Assembly (NCBI RefSeq): GCF_002174455.2
Contig: NZ_CP147246.1
Location: forward strand, 2,644,001 to 2,708,000
Origin: Enterococcus sp. 9D6_DIV0238
GTDB taxonomy: Bacteria; Bacillota; Bacilli; Lactobacillales; Enterococcaceae
DNA: 64,000 nucleotides
Reading direction: 5' to 3'
Made by a program: the position numbers and the translations under genes. The notes beneath the pieces are model-generated. The model was not told where the DNA came from. It did no database searches and saw only the letters and a list, made by a program, of their open reading frames with translations. Position 1 is the first letter of the stretch, and each line of letters begins with the position of its first letter. Positions 34,912 through 41,616 of the stretch are shown piece after piece.

Positions 34912-35027
34912 TTTTCAAAAAGCTTTTTGTGTGTTATAATTTGTAGAGATAAAGAAAGACGTTGATATTACTACCGCCTAAAGTAAGTAATATCAACGTT
35001 AACCGATTCACTTAGAATCTTTTTTTG
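34912..35027 (+). ncRNA. Candidate small RNA with 14-bp hairpin
   Basis: A promoter-like TTTTCA-N17-TATAAT (TATAAT at 34935-34940) precedes a perfect 14-base hairpin. ACGTTGATATTACT (34959-34972) pairs with AGTAATATCAACGT (34986-34999), leaving a 13-base loop containing ACCGCC. A small stem GATTC-ACTTA-GAATC (35005-35019) with eight T follows and could end transcription near 35027, giving an RNA of about 80 nucleotides. The terminal stem is only five base pairs, so the end is uncertain. No reading frame is present. Confidence 0.35.
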
Positions 35028-35270
35028 ATAACGTAAGTGTATCATATGTTGTTTGGATTTACAAAATCCTGAACGTTATATTTTAAGAAATTCTTAGCTT
35101 GAAATGAACTTTTTGACAGAACGAAAAGATTTTCATAATAATAGTAAAATAGGTATTATCAAGAGCTTTTTTTGAGATTTTTAGTTTGAGAATTTCAGCC
35201 TGTGAAAATAGTTTCACAGAAATAGACTGATTCTATTCATTAGAAATTAATAGAAAAAATAGTATCTCTA

Positions 35271-35299
35271 TTGCTATCTGGATTATTGTGGCGTAGAAT
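35271..35299 (+). promoter_or_regulatory. Promoter of the SMR exporter operon
   Basis: TTGCTA (35271-35276) and TAGAAT (35294-35299) are spaced by 17 bases. Transcription would begin near 35306, giving a leader of about 160 bases that includes the two hairpins described next. Confidence 0.5.
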
Positions 35300-35338
35300 G
35301 AGAATCAGTTTGAACGAACAAATTAAATAAAGACTTTT

Positions 35339-35424
35339 GACAGGTTGCGCCGGCAACTTGTCACTCAAAGTGTGAATCAACAATTCTTAGGCCGTAGATG
35401 GAATTGTTGGTTGACGCTTTTTTT
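35339..35424 (+). promoter_or_regulatory. Riboswitch-like leader with kissing-loop potential and terminator (guanidine type suspected)
   Basis: P1 is GACAGGTTGC-GCCG-GCAACTTGTC (35339-35362), a 10-base-pair stem. P2 is a stem of about 20 pairs with one mismatch (35367-35420), with CAACAATTC and GAATTGTTG next to the loop TTAGGCCGTAGATG, followed by seven T (35418-35424). P2 is therefore an intrinsic terminator in front of the SMR genes. GCC in the P1 loop can pair with GGC in the P2 loop. Two hairpins joined by a loop-loop contact, the second being a terminator, is how I recall the guanidine-IV (mepA) riboswitch class, and SMR pairs of the YkkCD kind export guanidinium. The class assignment is inference. 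Confidence 0.55.
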
Positions 35425-35468
35425 AGTTGATCGGACAGACTGTTTATTTAAAGTCAGGAGGATTTGTA

Positions 35469-35798
35469 ATGAATAAAGATTGGATAAAATTGATCGTGGG
35501 TGCTTTTTTTGAAGTGCTGTGGGTGATTGGAATGAAGCATAGTTCTAACTGGTGGCAATTGTTGCTGACAGGTATTTTCATCTTTATCAGCTTCTATGCG
35601 TTGATAAAGGCGGGTGAAACACTGCCGGTCGGAACAGCTTATGCTGTGTTCGTCGGTTTAGGGACAGCAGGAACGGTTATTTCAGGCATTCTATTTTTCG
35701 GTGAAGAATTCAAAATCAGCAAGATCTTACTGATCATTGTTTTATTAGCTGGTGTTATGGGATTGAAATTTGTGACAGGTGAAAAAGGAGAGGAATAA
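35469..35798 (+). CDS. SMR-family transporter subunit 1 (YkkC/SugE-like)
   Basis: This 109-residue protein has four hydrophobic helices and the essential membrane-embedded Glu15 in VGAFFEVLWVIGMKHS. The start at 35469 is set by AGGAGG (35456-35461); the longer frame from 35427 overlaps the terminator region. The paired organisation with a second small SMR gene one base downstream resembles ykkCD, whose products act as a heterodimer. Given the riboswitch-like leader, guanidinium or a small cation is the probable substrate. Assignment to export of quaternary ammonium compounds is also possible. Confidence 0.87.
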   Translation: MNKDWIKLIVGAFFEVLWVIGMKHSSNWWQLLLTGIFIFISFYALIKAGETLPVGTAYAVFVGLGTAGTVISGILFFGEEFKISKILLIIVLLAGVMGLKFVTGEKGEE

Positions 35799-35799
35799 A

Positions 35800-36114
35800 A
35801 TGAGTTGGTTCTTTTTAGTCATTGCTGGAATTTTTGAAATGTTAGGTGTTGCTTCGATCAATCGGTTTAATCAAAAAAAAGATAGTAGATCACTGCTTTT
35901 ATTGGTTTTAGCTTTTGCCAGCAGTTTTATTTTTCTATATTTGGCAATGAAACAGTTACCGATGGGCGTCTCTTATGCAATATGGACGGGGATCGGTGCG
36001 GCAGGTGGAGCAATTTTAGGTATGATCCTTTATGGGGAATCAAAAGATTGGCGGAGAATTTTATTCATTGGAGTCATTTTATCGTCAGTCATTGGATTAA
36101 AATTGATTGCTTAG
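35800..36114 (+). CDS. SMR-family transporter subunit 2 (YkkD-like)
   Basis: This 104-residue four-helix protein has the conserved Glu13 in IAGIFEMLGVASINRF. The ATG at 35800 follows the stop codon of the first SMR gene by one base, and GGAGAGG within that gene's end is the ribosome binding site. It also has YAIWTGIGAAGGAILGMILYGES, the GxG dimer-contact helix of SMR proteins. It most likely forms a heterodimer with subunit 1. Confidence 0.88.
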   Translation: MSWFFLVIAGIFEMLGVASINRFNQKKDSRSLLLLVLAFASSFIFLYLAMKQLPMGVSYAIWTGIGAAGGAILGMILYGESKDWRRILFIGVILSSVIGLKLIA

Positions 36115-36129
36115 TCTAAAAAATAGAAA

Positions 36130-36183
36130 AATCAGCTTAGGCTGCTTGGATCATCGGCCGAGTGAGTCTAAGCTGACTTTTTG
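36130..36183. terminator. Terminator between SMR genes and recombinase 1
   Basis: TCAGCTTAG (36132-36140) pairs with CTAAGCTGA (36168-36176), with extra pairing in the loop and T/A-rich flanks on both sides. It can serve both converging genes. Confidence 0.75.
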
Positions 36184-36184
36184 T

Positions 36185-36754
36185 TTAATGAACTTTTCTA
36201 TGTAGATTTTGCTTCTTTATATGATGGTAGACAGTTGGAATAGAGATGTCACACTTTTCTGCAATTTCAGGAACGGATAACTCAGATTCGGTATAAAGCT
36301 TCAGAGCCTGTTGGACTTCTTTCGTACGCGGCGGTCGTCCCAGTTGTTTTCCATTTTCTCGCGCAGCATCTAAACCTGCAATCACCCTTTCTCTGATCAA
36401 TTCTGCCTCCATCTCAGCAAAGGCCCCCATGATCGTGAAAAAGAAGCGTCCCATCGGTGTAGAGGTATCGATATTATTTTGGATGCTTACAAAGTGAATG
36501 TTTTTCCGGTCAAACTCTTCTAATAAACTTAACAGTTGCTTTGTCCCTCTGGATAAACGATCTAGCTTGAAAATGACTAACGTATCTCCCGATTTTAATT
36601 GAGCTAGAGCCTTATTCAATTCACTTCTAGATGTTTTTCGCCCGCTTTCTCTTTCTTTGTAGATCACGTCCACACCATACTTTTCAAGAGCTTTTCTTTG
36701 GGAATCAAATTTCTGCTGCTGTGTACTGACGCGCATATAGCCGATAACTGTCAT
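36185..36754 (-). CDS. Serine recombinase/resolvase 1, left boundary of the island
   Basis: This 189-residue small serine recombinase of the resolvase/invertase type has catalytic Ser10 in YMRVSTQQQK, the Arg-rich active-site segment IFKLDRLSRGTKQLL near 62-76, and GAFAEMEAELIRERV near 111-125. A C-terminal helix-turn-helix follows (about 140-185). It is a paralogue of the recombinase at 53221-53841, roughly 70% identical over the catalytic domain by eye, and points the other way. AAACAGGGGTG upstream gives a plausible ribosome binding site. Recombination between sites near the two genes could excise or invert the region between them. Confidence 0.9.
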   Translation of the reverse strand: MTVIGYMRVSTQQQKFDSQRKALEKYGVDVIYKERESGRKTSRSELNKALAQLKSGDTLVIFKLDRLSRGTKQLLSLLEEFDRKNIHFVSIQNNIDTSTPMGRFFFTIMGAFAEMEAELIRERVIAGLDAARENGKQLGRPPRTKEVQQALKLYTESELSVPEIAEKCDISIPTVYHHIKKQNLHRKVH

Positions 36755-36757
36755 TTC

Positions 36758-36773
36758 TAAACACCCCTGTTTA
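36758..36773. promoter_or_regulatory. Small palindrome before recombinase 1
   Basis: TAAACA-CCCC-TGTTTA lies directly upstream of the recombinase start. It could be an autoregulatory or res-like subsite. No matching copy was seen in front of recombinase 2. Confidence 0.3.
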
Positions 36774-37337
36774 ATTATAATGAAATATATTATAAATCTG
36801 TTTTTTTGAAATCGAAGGTCGAGGAATTATTCTATATAAAACGATAAAAGATAAAATTTTTTGCTCTATGCATGTAATTAGAACACTGATTTTATATGTA
36901 TAATAGCTCAATCTGACTTAAGAATGTATGTGAATCACCTACTTTTTCCCGCTATTTTCGATTATATAAAAAATGAAAAATAAAATGTAAAAAAAGTTTT
37001 AAAATGATATTGACTTTCGATTTTCTCTATAATAAACTAATGTTTTTTATAGAAATGAAATACCAGTTTTTACTTTTAGAGGAAACACACGAGAAATACG
37101 GTTTGATGGGCTTTATGCTGATCGCTGTATTTCTTTTTTGCGTTTTAGTTGATTTTCTCAATATCATTAGTTTTTTGGAAGCTTTGATCAGATAAGAATG
37201 TTGAGGAATAGGTAATCTCAAGTAGATTAAATGATGATATCAGCGATAAGTTGGTTTTCTTAAGCTAACAGTGTGTGGTTCTAATAAACATGAATGAATA
37301 AAACAAGGTGATTGTGGACGAAATGAGGGTTTGATAA
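36774..37337. other. AT-rich region ahead of the SipW operon
   Basis: This stretch of about 560 very AT-rich bases probably contains the promoter of the surface-fibre operon. A 63-codon frame (37004-37195) with one hydrophobic helix lacks a ribosome binding site and is not called as a gene. GAGGG before 37338 is the only clear translation signal. I see no repeats of note. Confidence 0.4.
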
Positions 37338-38081
37338 ATGGTAGAAGAGCAACAGAAAAAAAGGAAGAAAAAAAAAGGCAATGCGCAAATAAAATCATCA
37401 AAACAATCCATAAATAAAATAAATTCAGAAAATAAAAAATCAAACCCAAAAAAGAAAGCGAGAAAATCACCTCCTAGTTCTAAAAAGAGTAAAAATAAGG
37501 GACATTCAGAAAGAAGAAAACCGATTCCAAAGCAAAAGAGAAATCCCTTGTATACATTTATTTTTAATGTTTTCTTTTATAGTTTTATTTCATTCATGGT
37601 TATTGGATCGATATTGTTTGCAACAAGCAAGAGTTCAGACAGAAGTGTTCTTGGTTATCGTTTCTTTGGTGTTTTAACTGATTCAATGGTGCCAAGAGAT
37701 CCTAAAACTCAAAAAGGCGGCTTTCATTCTGGAGACATTATTGTCGTGAAAAATATTGAAGGTGACTCAGCAAAGGTGGGAGACATCATTACCTTTAAGC
37801 CTAGCATCAACAGCACTGCTTTTTTGACACATAGAGTAAAAAAGAAAATGGATCATTTAGGTGATACCAAAGGGACCTACTATATCACACAAGGAGATGC
37901 AAATAAAGCGGAGGACGTCCCTATAAGTGAAAAACAAGTAGTTGGTAAAAAAGTTTTTGCGATACCTAAAGTAGGCGGCATTTTGAACTTTGTCAGTGAA
38001 AATCTACTGGTGTCGATCATTTTCTTAGTTTCAGTCTTTGGTTTTATCACGATTATTCGCTATTACATTTTAAACAAATAA
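37338..38081 (+). CDS. sipW: SipW-type signal peptidase I
   Basis: The 247-residue protein starts with an unusual Lys-rich tail of about 70 residues. A transmembrane helix near 75-95, the peptidase domain and a C-terminal helix near 222-243 follow. The catalytic residues are Ser116 in GVLTDSMVP and His165 in FLTHRV. The Ser-His pair instead of Ser-Lys marks the ER/SipW type. QGDANKAEDVPI near 192-203 is also typical. In Bacillus, SipW removes the signal peptides of TasA and TapA. Here it heads an operon of three SipW-dependent proteins and two other surface proteins, which are presumably its substrates. Confidence 0.92.
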   Translation: MVEEQQKKRKKKKGNAQIKSSKQSINKINSENKKSNPKKKARKSPPSSKKSKNKGHSERRKPIPKQKRNPLYTFIFNVFFYSFISFMVIGSILFATSKSSDRSVLGYRFFGVLTDSMVPRDPKTQKGGFHSGDIIVVKNIEGDSAKVGDIITFKPSINSTAFLTHRVKKKMDHLGDTKGTYYITQGDANKAEDVPISEKQVVGKKVFAIPKVGGILNFVSENLLVSIIFLVSVFGFITIIRYYILNK

Positions 38082-38177
38082 CGGTAATTTCTTTTTGATC
38101 AAGAAGAAAAGAGTATCTCGACTTCAACTTGATCAAAAGGTGAATTATATAAAAAAATTGGGGAAGGAAGTAAAAAG

Positions 38178-39224
38178 ATGCAAAAAAACAAGAAGAAAAA
38201 AATATTGGCCTTAGCAAGCGGATTTGCGCTTGTTGCTGTAATGGCAGCGACATTTGCCTGGTTCACGAGTGAGGACCAAAAAACCAACCACTTTGAAGGT
38301 CAAATCGCAACAGGAAAAGATATCGAGGTAGTGGAAACATTTGAACCGCCGACCGAATGGGAACCAGGTTCAGAAGTAAACAAAGATGTGGCAATTGCCA
38401 ATATTGGTAAATATGACACATTGATCCGTGTATCTTTAAGTGAGTCATTACAATTATTGAAAGATCATAACGCAAAACAAACAACAGGTGCAGAGCTTGA
38501 AAATCAAACAAGCAAAACTGTTTATGTATTACCAGGAACAGACGCACCAGCAGGATTTACAGATTCTGTCTTTGATGGAGCTGCACCAACATTAACTGTT
38601 GCTGCGGGTGAATTCAGTGGAACTTATACATTAAAAGTAAAAGAAAAAGCTGAAACTGTCGGCACAAAAACAACTTATACGTACCGTTATGCGTTTGAAA
38701 AAGGCGGCATACTTTACCACGCTAGCGGAGTTGACGGATTTGAACGTAATGCGTCTAATCAAATCAAAGTGAAATCAGGCACACCATCATTAAGCTATGT
38801 TTCATTAGAATATAATGCTGCAGACGAAAGAACTTGGACAGATGCACCGATCTACACACCAACATTCACTGCAGACGGTACTTTAATTTGGAATGCACCA
38901 GCTGCTACAGGTTCTGGAAATATTCAAGTATCATTCAACAATATTACAACAGATCCTACAGTTGCTGACAAATGGTATTTCAATGCTGCTGATGGTTACT
39001 TCTACTACACAAGTGTTGTTGCACCAGGCGTAAATACATCACAATTGATGGACGCTGTTAAATTGCTTGGAACTGCTGGTAATGAATACAGCAAACTAAT
39101 CTACGATTTAACTGTTAAAGGTCAAGGAATCTCAGCATACAAAGATGCTGTAGATCAATGGTTGCCAGCAGGCGTCAATGACCCATTAGCAACTGCACTA
39201 AAAGCTTTAGTACCAGCTAAATAA
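38178..39224 (+). CDS. SipW-dependent matrix protein (BsaA/TasA-like) 1
   Basis: This 348-residue secreted protein has a Lys-rich start and a SipW-type signal (ALASGFALVAVMAATFAWFT) followed by SEDQKTNHFEGQ. The mature part begins with a conserved stretch, VVETFEPPTEWEPGSEVNKDVAIANIGKYDTLIRVSL, and carries DGYFYYTSVV near residue 275. The layout matches BsaA-family proteins related to TasA/camelysin, which form fibres in biofilm matrix. It is the largest of three paralogues here and probably the main fibre subunit. AAGGAAG precedes the ATG, 97 bases after sipW. Confidence 0.85.
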   Translation: MQKNKKKKILALASGFALVAVMAATFAWFTSEDQKTNHFEGQIATGKDIEVVETFEPPTEWEPGSEVNKDVAIANIGKYDTLIRVSLSESLQLLKDHNAKQTTGAELENQTSKTVYVLPGTDAPAGFTDSVFDGAAPTLTVAAGEFSGTYTLKVKEKAETVGTKTTYTYRYAFEKGGILYHASGVDGFERNASNQIKVKSGTPSLSYVSLEYNAADERTWTDAPIYTPTFTADGTLIWNAPAATGSGNIQVSFNNITTDPTVADKWYFNAADGYFYYTSVVAPGVNTSQLMDAVKLLGTAGNEYSKLIYDLTVKGQGISAYKDAVDQWLPAGVNDPLATALKALVPAK

Positions 39225-39262
39225 TAAAAAGAAACAACTATCTATTTTAAGGAGGAAGAAGG

Positions 39263-40021
39263 ATGAAGAATCAGCACAGGGGGAAAGGAAAGCTTTTGAT
39301 CGGGCTTATATTGATATTTAGCCTATTGATTGCTTTTAAACCTGTTGAAGCTAGAGGTGAGTCCGCTCTTCCTTCTGGGATGGTAGTTGGCGATGACCAA
39401 GGAATTAAAGTCAATAGTGATGGGAAATACTTGATCGATATTCGTGATGTCGCACCTGGTAAAAAATGGTCTACTAAAATTACGATCATCAATGTGGAGA
39501 AAGATATCCCGTATCAATTAACCATGACTAGCAGTAAACCGACATTGATCGAAGGAAATCTTGATTTATCCAAAGCTATTCAAATGAGTTTATTTCTTGA
39601 TGGAAAAGAAGTGTATCAAGGACCTTTGTCAGGTGTTAGTAAAGCAAGAAATTTACAAGATAAAGCAAATCCCTTAAATTTAGGCATCTATAAGGGAGGC
39701 GATACTCATTTATTAGAAGCCAAATTTGAGTTGGATGGTAAGTCCTACACAAATCGGGATTTTTTCAAAAAGAACGTAGTCGAAAATATTTGGAACTTTA
39801 AAGCAGTTAAAACAGAATTACCAGATACAAAAGGACCAGACAAGCCTAAAAATATCATTGACACAGTAAAAGATCGACTGTCATTTCCAAAAACAGGTGA
39901 ACAATGGCGTGAAGCTTTGTTATTCATGTGTATTGGCCTATTTTTGATCTTGATCGTCCTATTGATCTTGAAGCATAAAAAAAATGAGCAAGGAAAGAAA
40001 AATAAAAAATGGATTTCTTAG
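39263..40021 (+). CDS. Sortase-anchored surface protein with FPKTG motif
   Basis: This 252-residue secreted protein has a signal peptide ending near AFKPVEARG, a mature domain of about 150 residues of beta-rich sequence (VNSDGKYLIDIRDVAPGKKWSTKITI), and a cell-wall sorting signal. The signal is FPKTG (208-212), a membrane helix and a Lys-rich tail. FPKTG is an accepted LPXTG variant. It lies between two SipW-dependent paralogues in one operon, so it may anchor the fibre to the wall in the way TapA helps TasA. No sortase gene is in the window. AAGGAGGAAGAAGG precedes the ATG. Confidence 0.8.
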   Translation: MKNQHRGKGKLLIGLILIFSLLIAFKPVEARGESALPSGMVVGDDQGIKVNSDGKYLIDIRDVAPGKKWSTKITIINVEKDIPYQLTMTSSKPTLIEGNLDLSKAIQMSLFLDGKEVYQGPLSGVSKARNLQDKANPLNLGIYKGGDTHLLEAKFELDGKSYTNRDFFKKNVVENIWNFKAVKTELPDTKGPDKPKNIIDTVKDRLSFPKTGEQWREALLFMCIGLFLILIVLLILKHKKNEQGKKNKKWIS

Positions 40022-40050
40022 AACGATCAAAAGACAGGAGGAAATAGCGT

Positions 40051-40908
40051 GTGAAAAAGAAGTTAGCGAAAAAGAAAAAAAATACTCGCAGAAAAAAGTT
40101 TAAACTCCATGCCAAACTAATCATTGCAGTCTGCGCGTTTCTTTTTTCTGGTTTGATGGTTCTAGGAAGTACATATGCTTGGTTCGTTTCAGAAGACGAA
40201 GAAAACAACCATTTTGTGGGAGCGAGGTTATCAGCTGAAATCGTTGAAGATTTCGTCCCGGATTTCGAATGGCAGTCAGGAATGACAGTAAAAAAAGTCG
40301 TTCGTGTCAAAAACACTGGAAACATGCCTGCCTTTGTTCGGATCAGCTTATATGAATATTTACTGATGTTCAAAATAGATGTGGCAGATCAGACAGGGAA
40401 TGGGAATTTAGCTCTTTCGCCCAATGCCGTACAGCCGATTGCAGAAATAGAGCATCCAAAAAACTGGGCAAATGCAGCAGCAGGAGGCGGGACATATCTT
40501 TATGATGGACATTATTATATTGCTAAAAGTGCAGTGATCCCAGCTAATACCGCAGATCGATACAAGTTCAAAGATGCTGCTCGCAACGGAACAGATTTGA
40601 AATGGTTCAAAGTGAACTTTCCAACGAATATCTACGAAAGTTTGCCAGCAAGTGGGACACAAAACTACTGGCTATATCAAGATGGTTATTTTTATTACTC
40701 AGAATTATTAGAGCCAAATGACTTAACAACACCGATTGTTGAGAGTGTTTCACTGGATCAAAGTGCACCAAACAAATTTAAGGGAGCTCTTTATAAGTTA
40801 GAACCAGTAATGGACGCTCACGATGCCACGCAAATTTTGTTGAGTAATTGGGAGATCACACCGTCAAGCCCAGCAGCCAATTTATATAAAGATCGGCTAA
40901 GTGACTAA
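40051..40908 (+). CDS. SipW-dependent matrix protein (BsaA/TasA-like) 2
   Basis: The GTG start at 40051 has ACAGGAGG about ten bases before it. The 285-residue protein has a very basic N terminus, a hydrophobic signal with STYAWFVSEDEENNHFVG, then VEDFVPDFEWQSGMTVKKVVRVKNTGNMPAFVRISL, parallel to paralogue 1. DGYFYYSELLEP lies near 211-222. The three paralogues share the DGYFYY element but otherwise diverge, which suggests different fibre subunits rather than recent duplicates. The gap to the next gene is only 17 bases. Confidence 0.82.
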   Translation: MKKKLAKKKKNTRRKKFKLHAKLIIAVCAFLFSGLMVLGSTYAWFVSEDEENNHFVGARLSAEIVEDFVPDFEWQSGMTVKKVVRVKNTGNMPAFVRISLYEYLLMFKIDVADQTGNGNLALSPNAVQPIAEIEHPKNWANAAAGGGTYLYDGHYYIAKSAVIPANTADRYKFKDAARNGTDLKWFKVNFPTNIYESLPASGTQNYWLYQDGYFYYSELLEPNDLTTPIVESVSLDQSAPNKFKGALYKLEPVMDAHDATQILLSNWEITPSSPAANLYKDRLSD

Positions 40909-40925
40909 AAAGAGGAGGAGCCATT

Positions 40926-41585
40926 TTGAAAACAAAAAAATCGAAAAAGAAAATTAAAATAGCGAAATCCCTCTTTTTACTTACGAGCGCAGCGATCATT
41001 TTGGTGATGGTGTCATTGGGATTGCATCGAACGTATGCAGCTTTAACAGATAGTGATCAAAAAGAAAATGATTTTAGAGTAGGAAATGTTCAGACAGAGA
41101 TCAAAGAAGAATTTGATCCGCCAAGTATTTTTGAGCCAGATAAAGAATATTCAAAAAAAGTCCAGATAACAAATACTGGTGAACAGGATATCTTTATTCG
41201 AGTGTTAGCTTTACCAAGTATCACCAAACAACAATCGAATGGTTCAACGCTCTTATTGCCAGCTACTACAGAAGGAAGCAACCCGGTTTTGACGATCGAT
41301 TACAATCTGACAGATTGGATCAACGGACAGGATGGTTATTTCTATTATAAAAAGAAACTAGCGAAAAATGAACAGACAGCAGTTCTTTTTACGAAAGTAA
41401 AAATGAATCAGGCGGCAATTACAGAGGAATATGAAAATGTTTCATTGACCATTGAAATCAAAGCAGAAGGCATCGGAACAACGAAATATTCTTATCGAGA
41501 TGCTTGGTGGAACGCTGAGACACCGACCACCGGCCCGCTTTTAGATGTTGATAATGCATTGAAAGGACAAACAAGCGGTCAATAA
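40926..41585 (+). CDS. SipW-dependent matrix protein (BsaA/TasA-like) 3
   Basis: This 219-residue protein starts at TTG 40926, supported by GAGGAGGAG just upstream. The signal region is FLLTSAAIILVMVSLGLHRTYAALTDSDQKENDF, and the mature part has EEFDPPSIFEPDKEYSKKVQITNTGEQDIFIRVLALP and DGYFYYKKKLAKNEQ. It is the smallest paralogue and may be a minor subunit or cap. It is followed after 31 bases by the vWA-domain gene in the same operon. Confidence 0.82.
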   Translation: MKTKKSKKKIKIAKSLFLLTSAAIILVMVSLGLHRTYAALTDSDQKENDFRVGNVQTEIKEEFDPPSIFEPDKEYSKKVQITNTGEQDIFIRVLALPSITKQQSNGSTLLLPATTEGSNPVLTIDYNLTDWINGQDGYFYYKKKLAKNEQTAVLFTKVKMNQAAITEEYENVSLTIEIKAEGIGTTKYSYRDAWWNAETPTTGPLLDVDNALKGQTSGQ

Positions 41586-41616
41586 GAGTAAAAATCTAGA
41601 GAAAGAAGGTGCACTC

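Noticed and set aside
35427..35468. N-terminal extension of the first SMR protein
   Set aside because: It lies between the leader terminator and the AGGAGG at 35456-35461, and it is not part of the four-helix SMR fold.
37004..37195. 63-codon frame with a hydrophobic helix before sipW
   Set aside because: No ribosome binding site before any of its start codons, and the composition is close to the surrounding AT-rich DNA; possible but unsupported.
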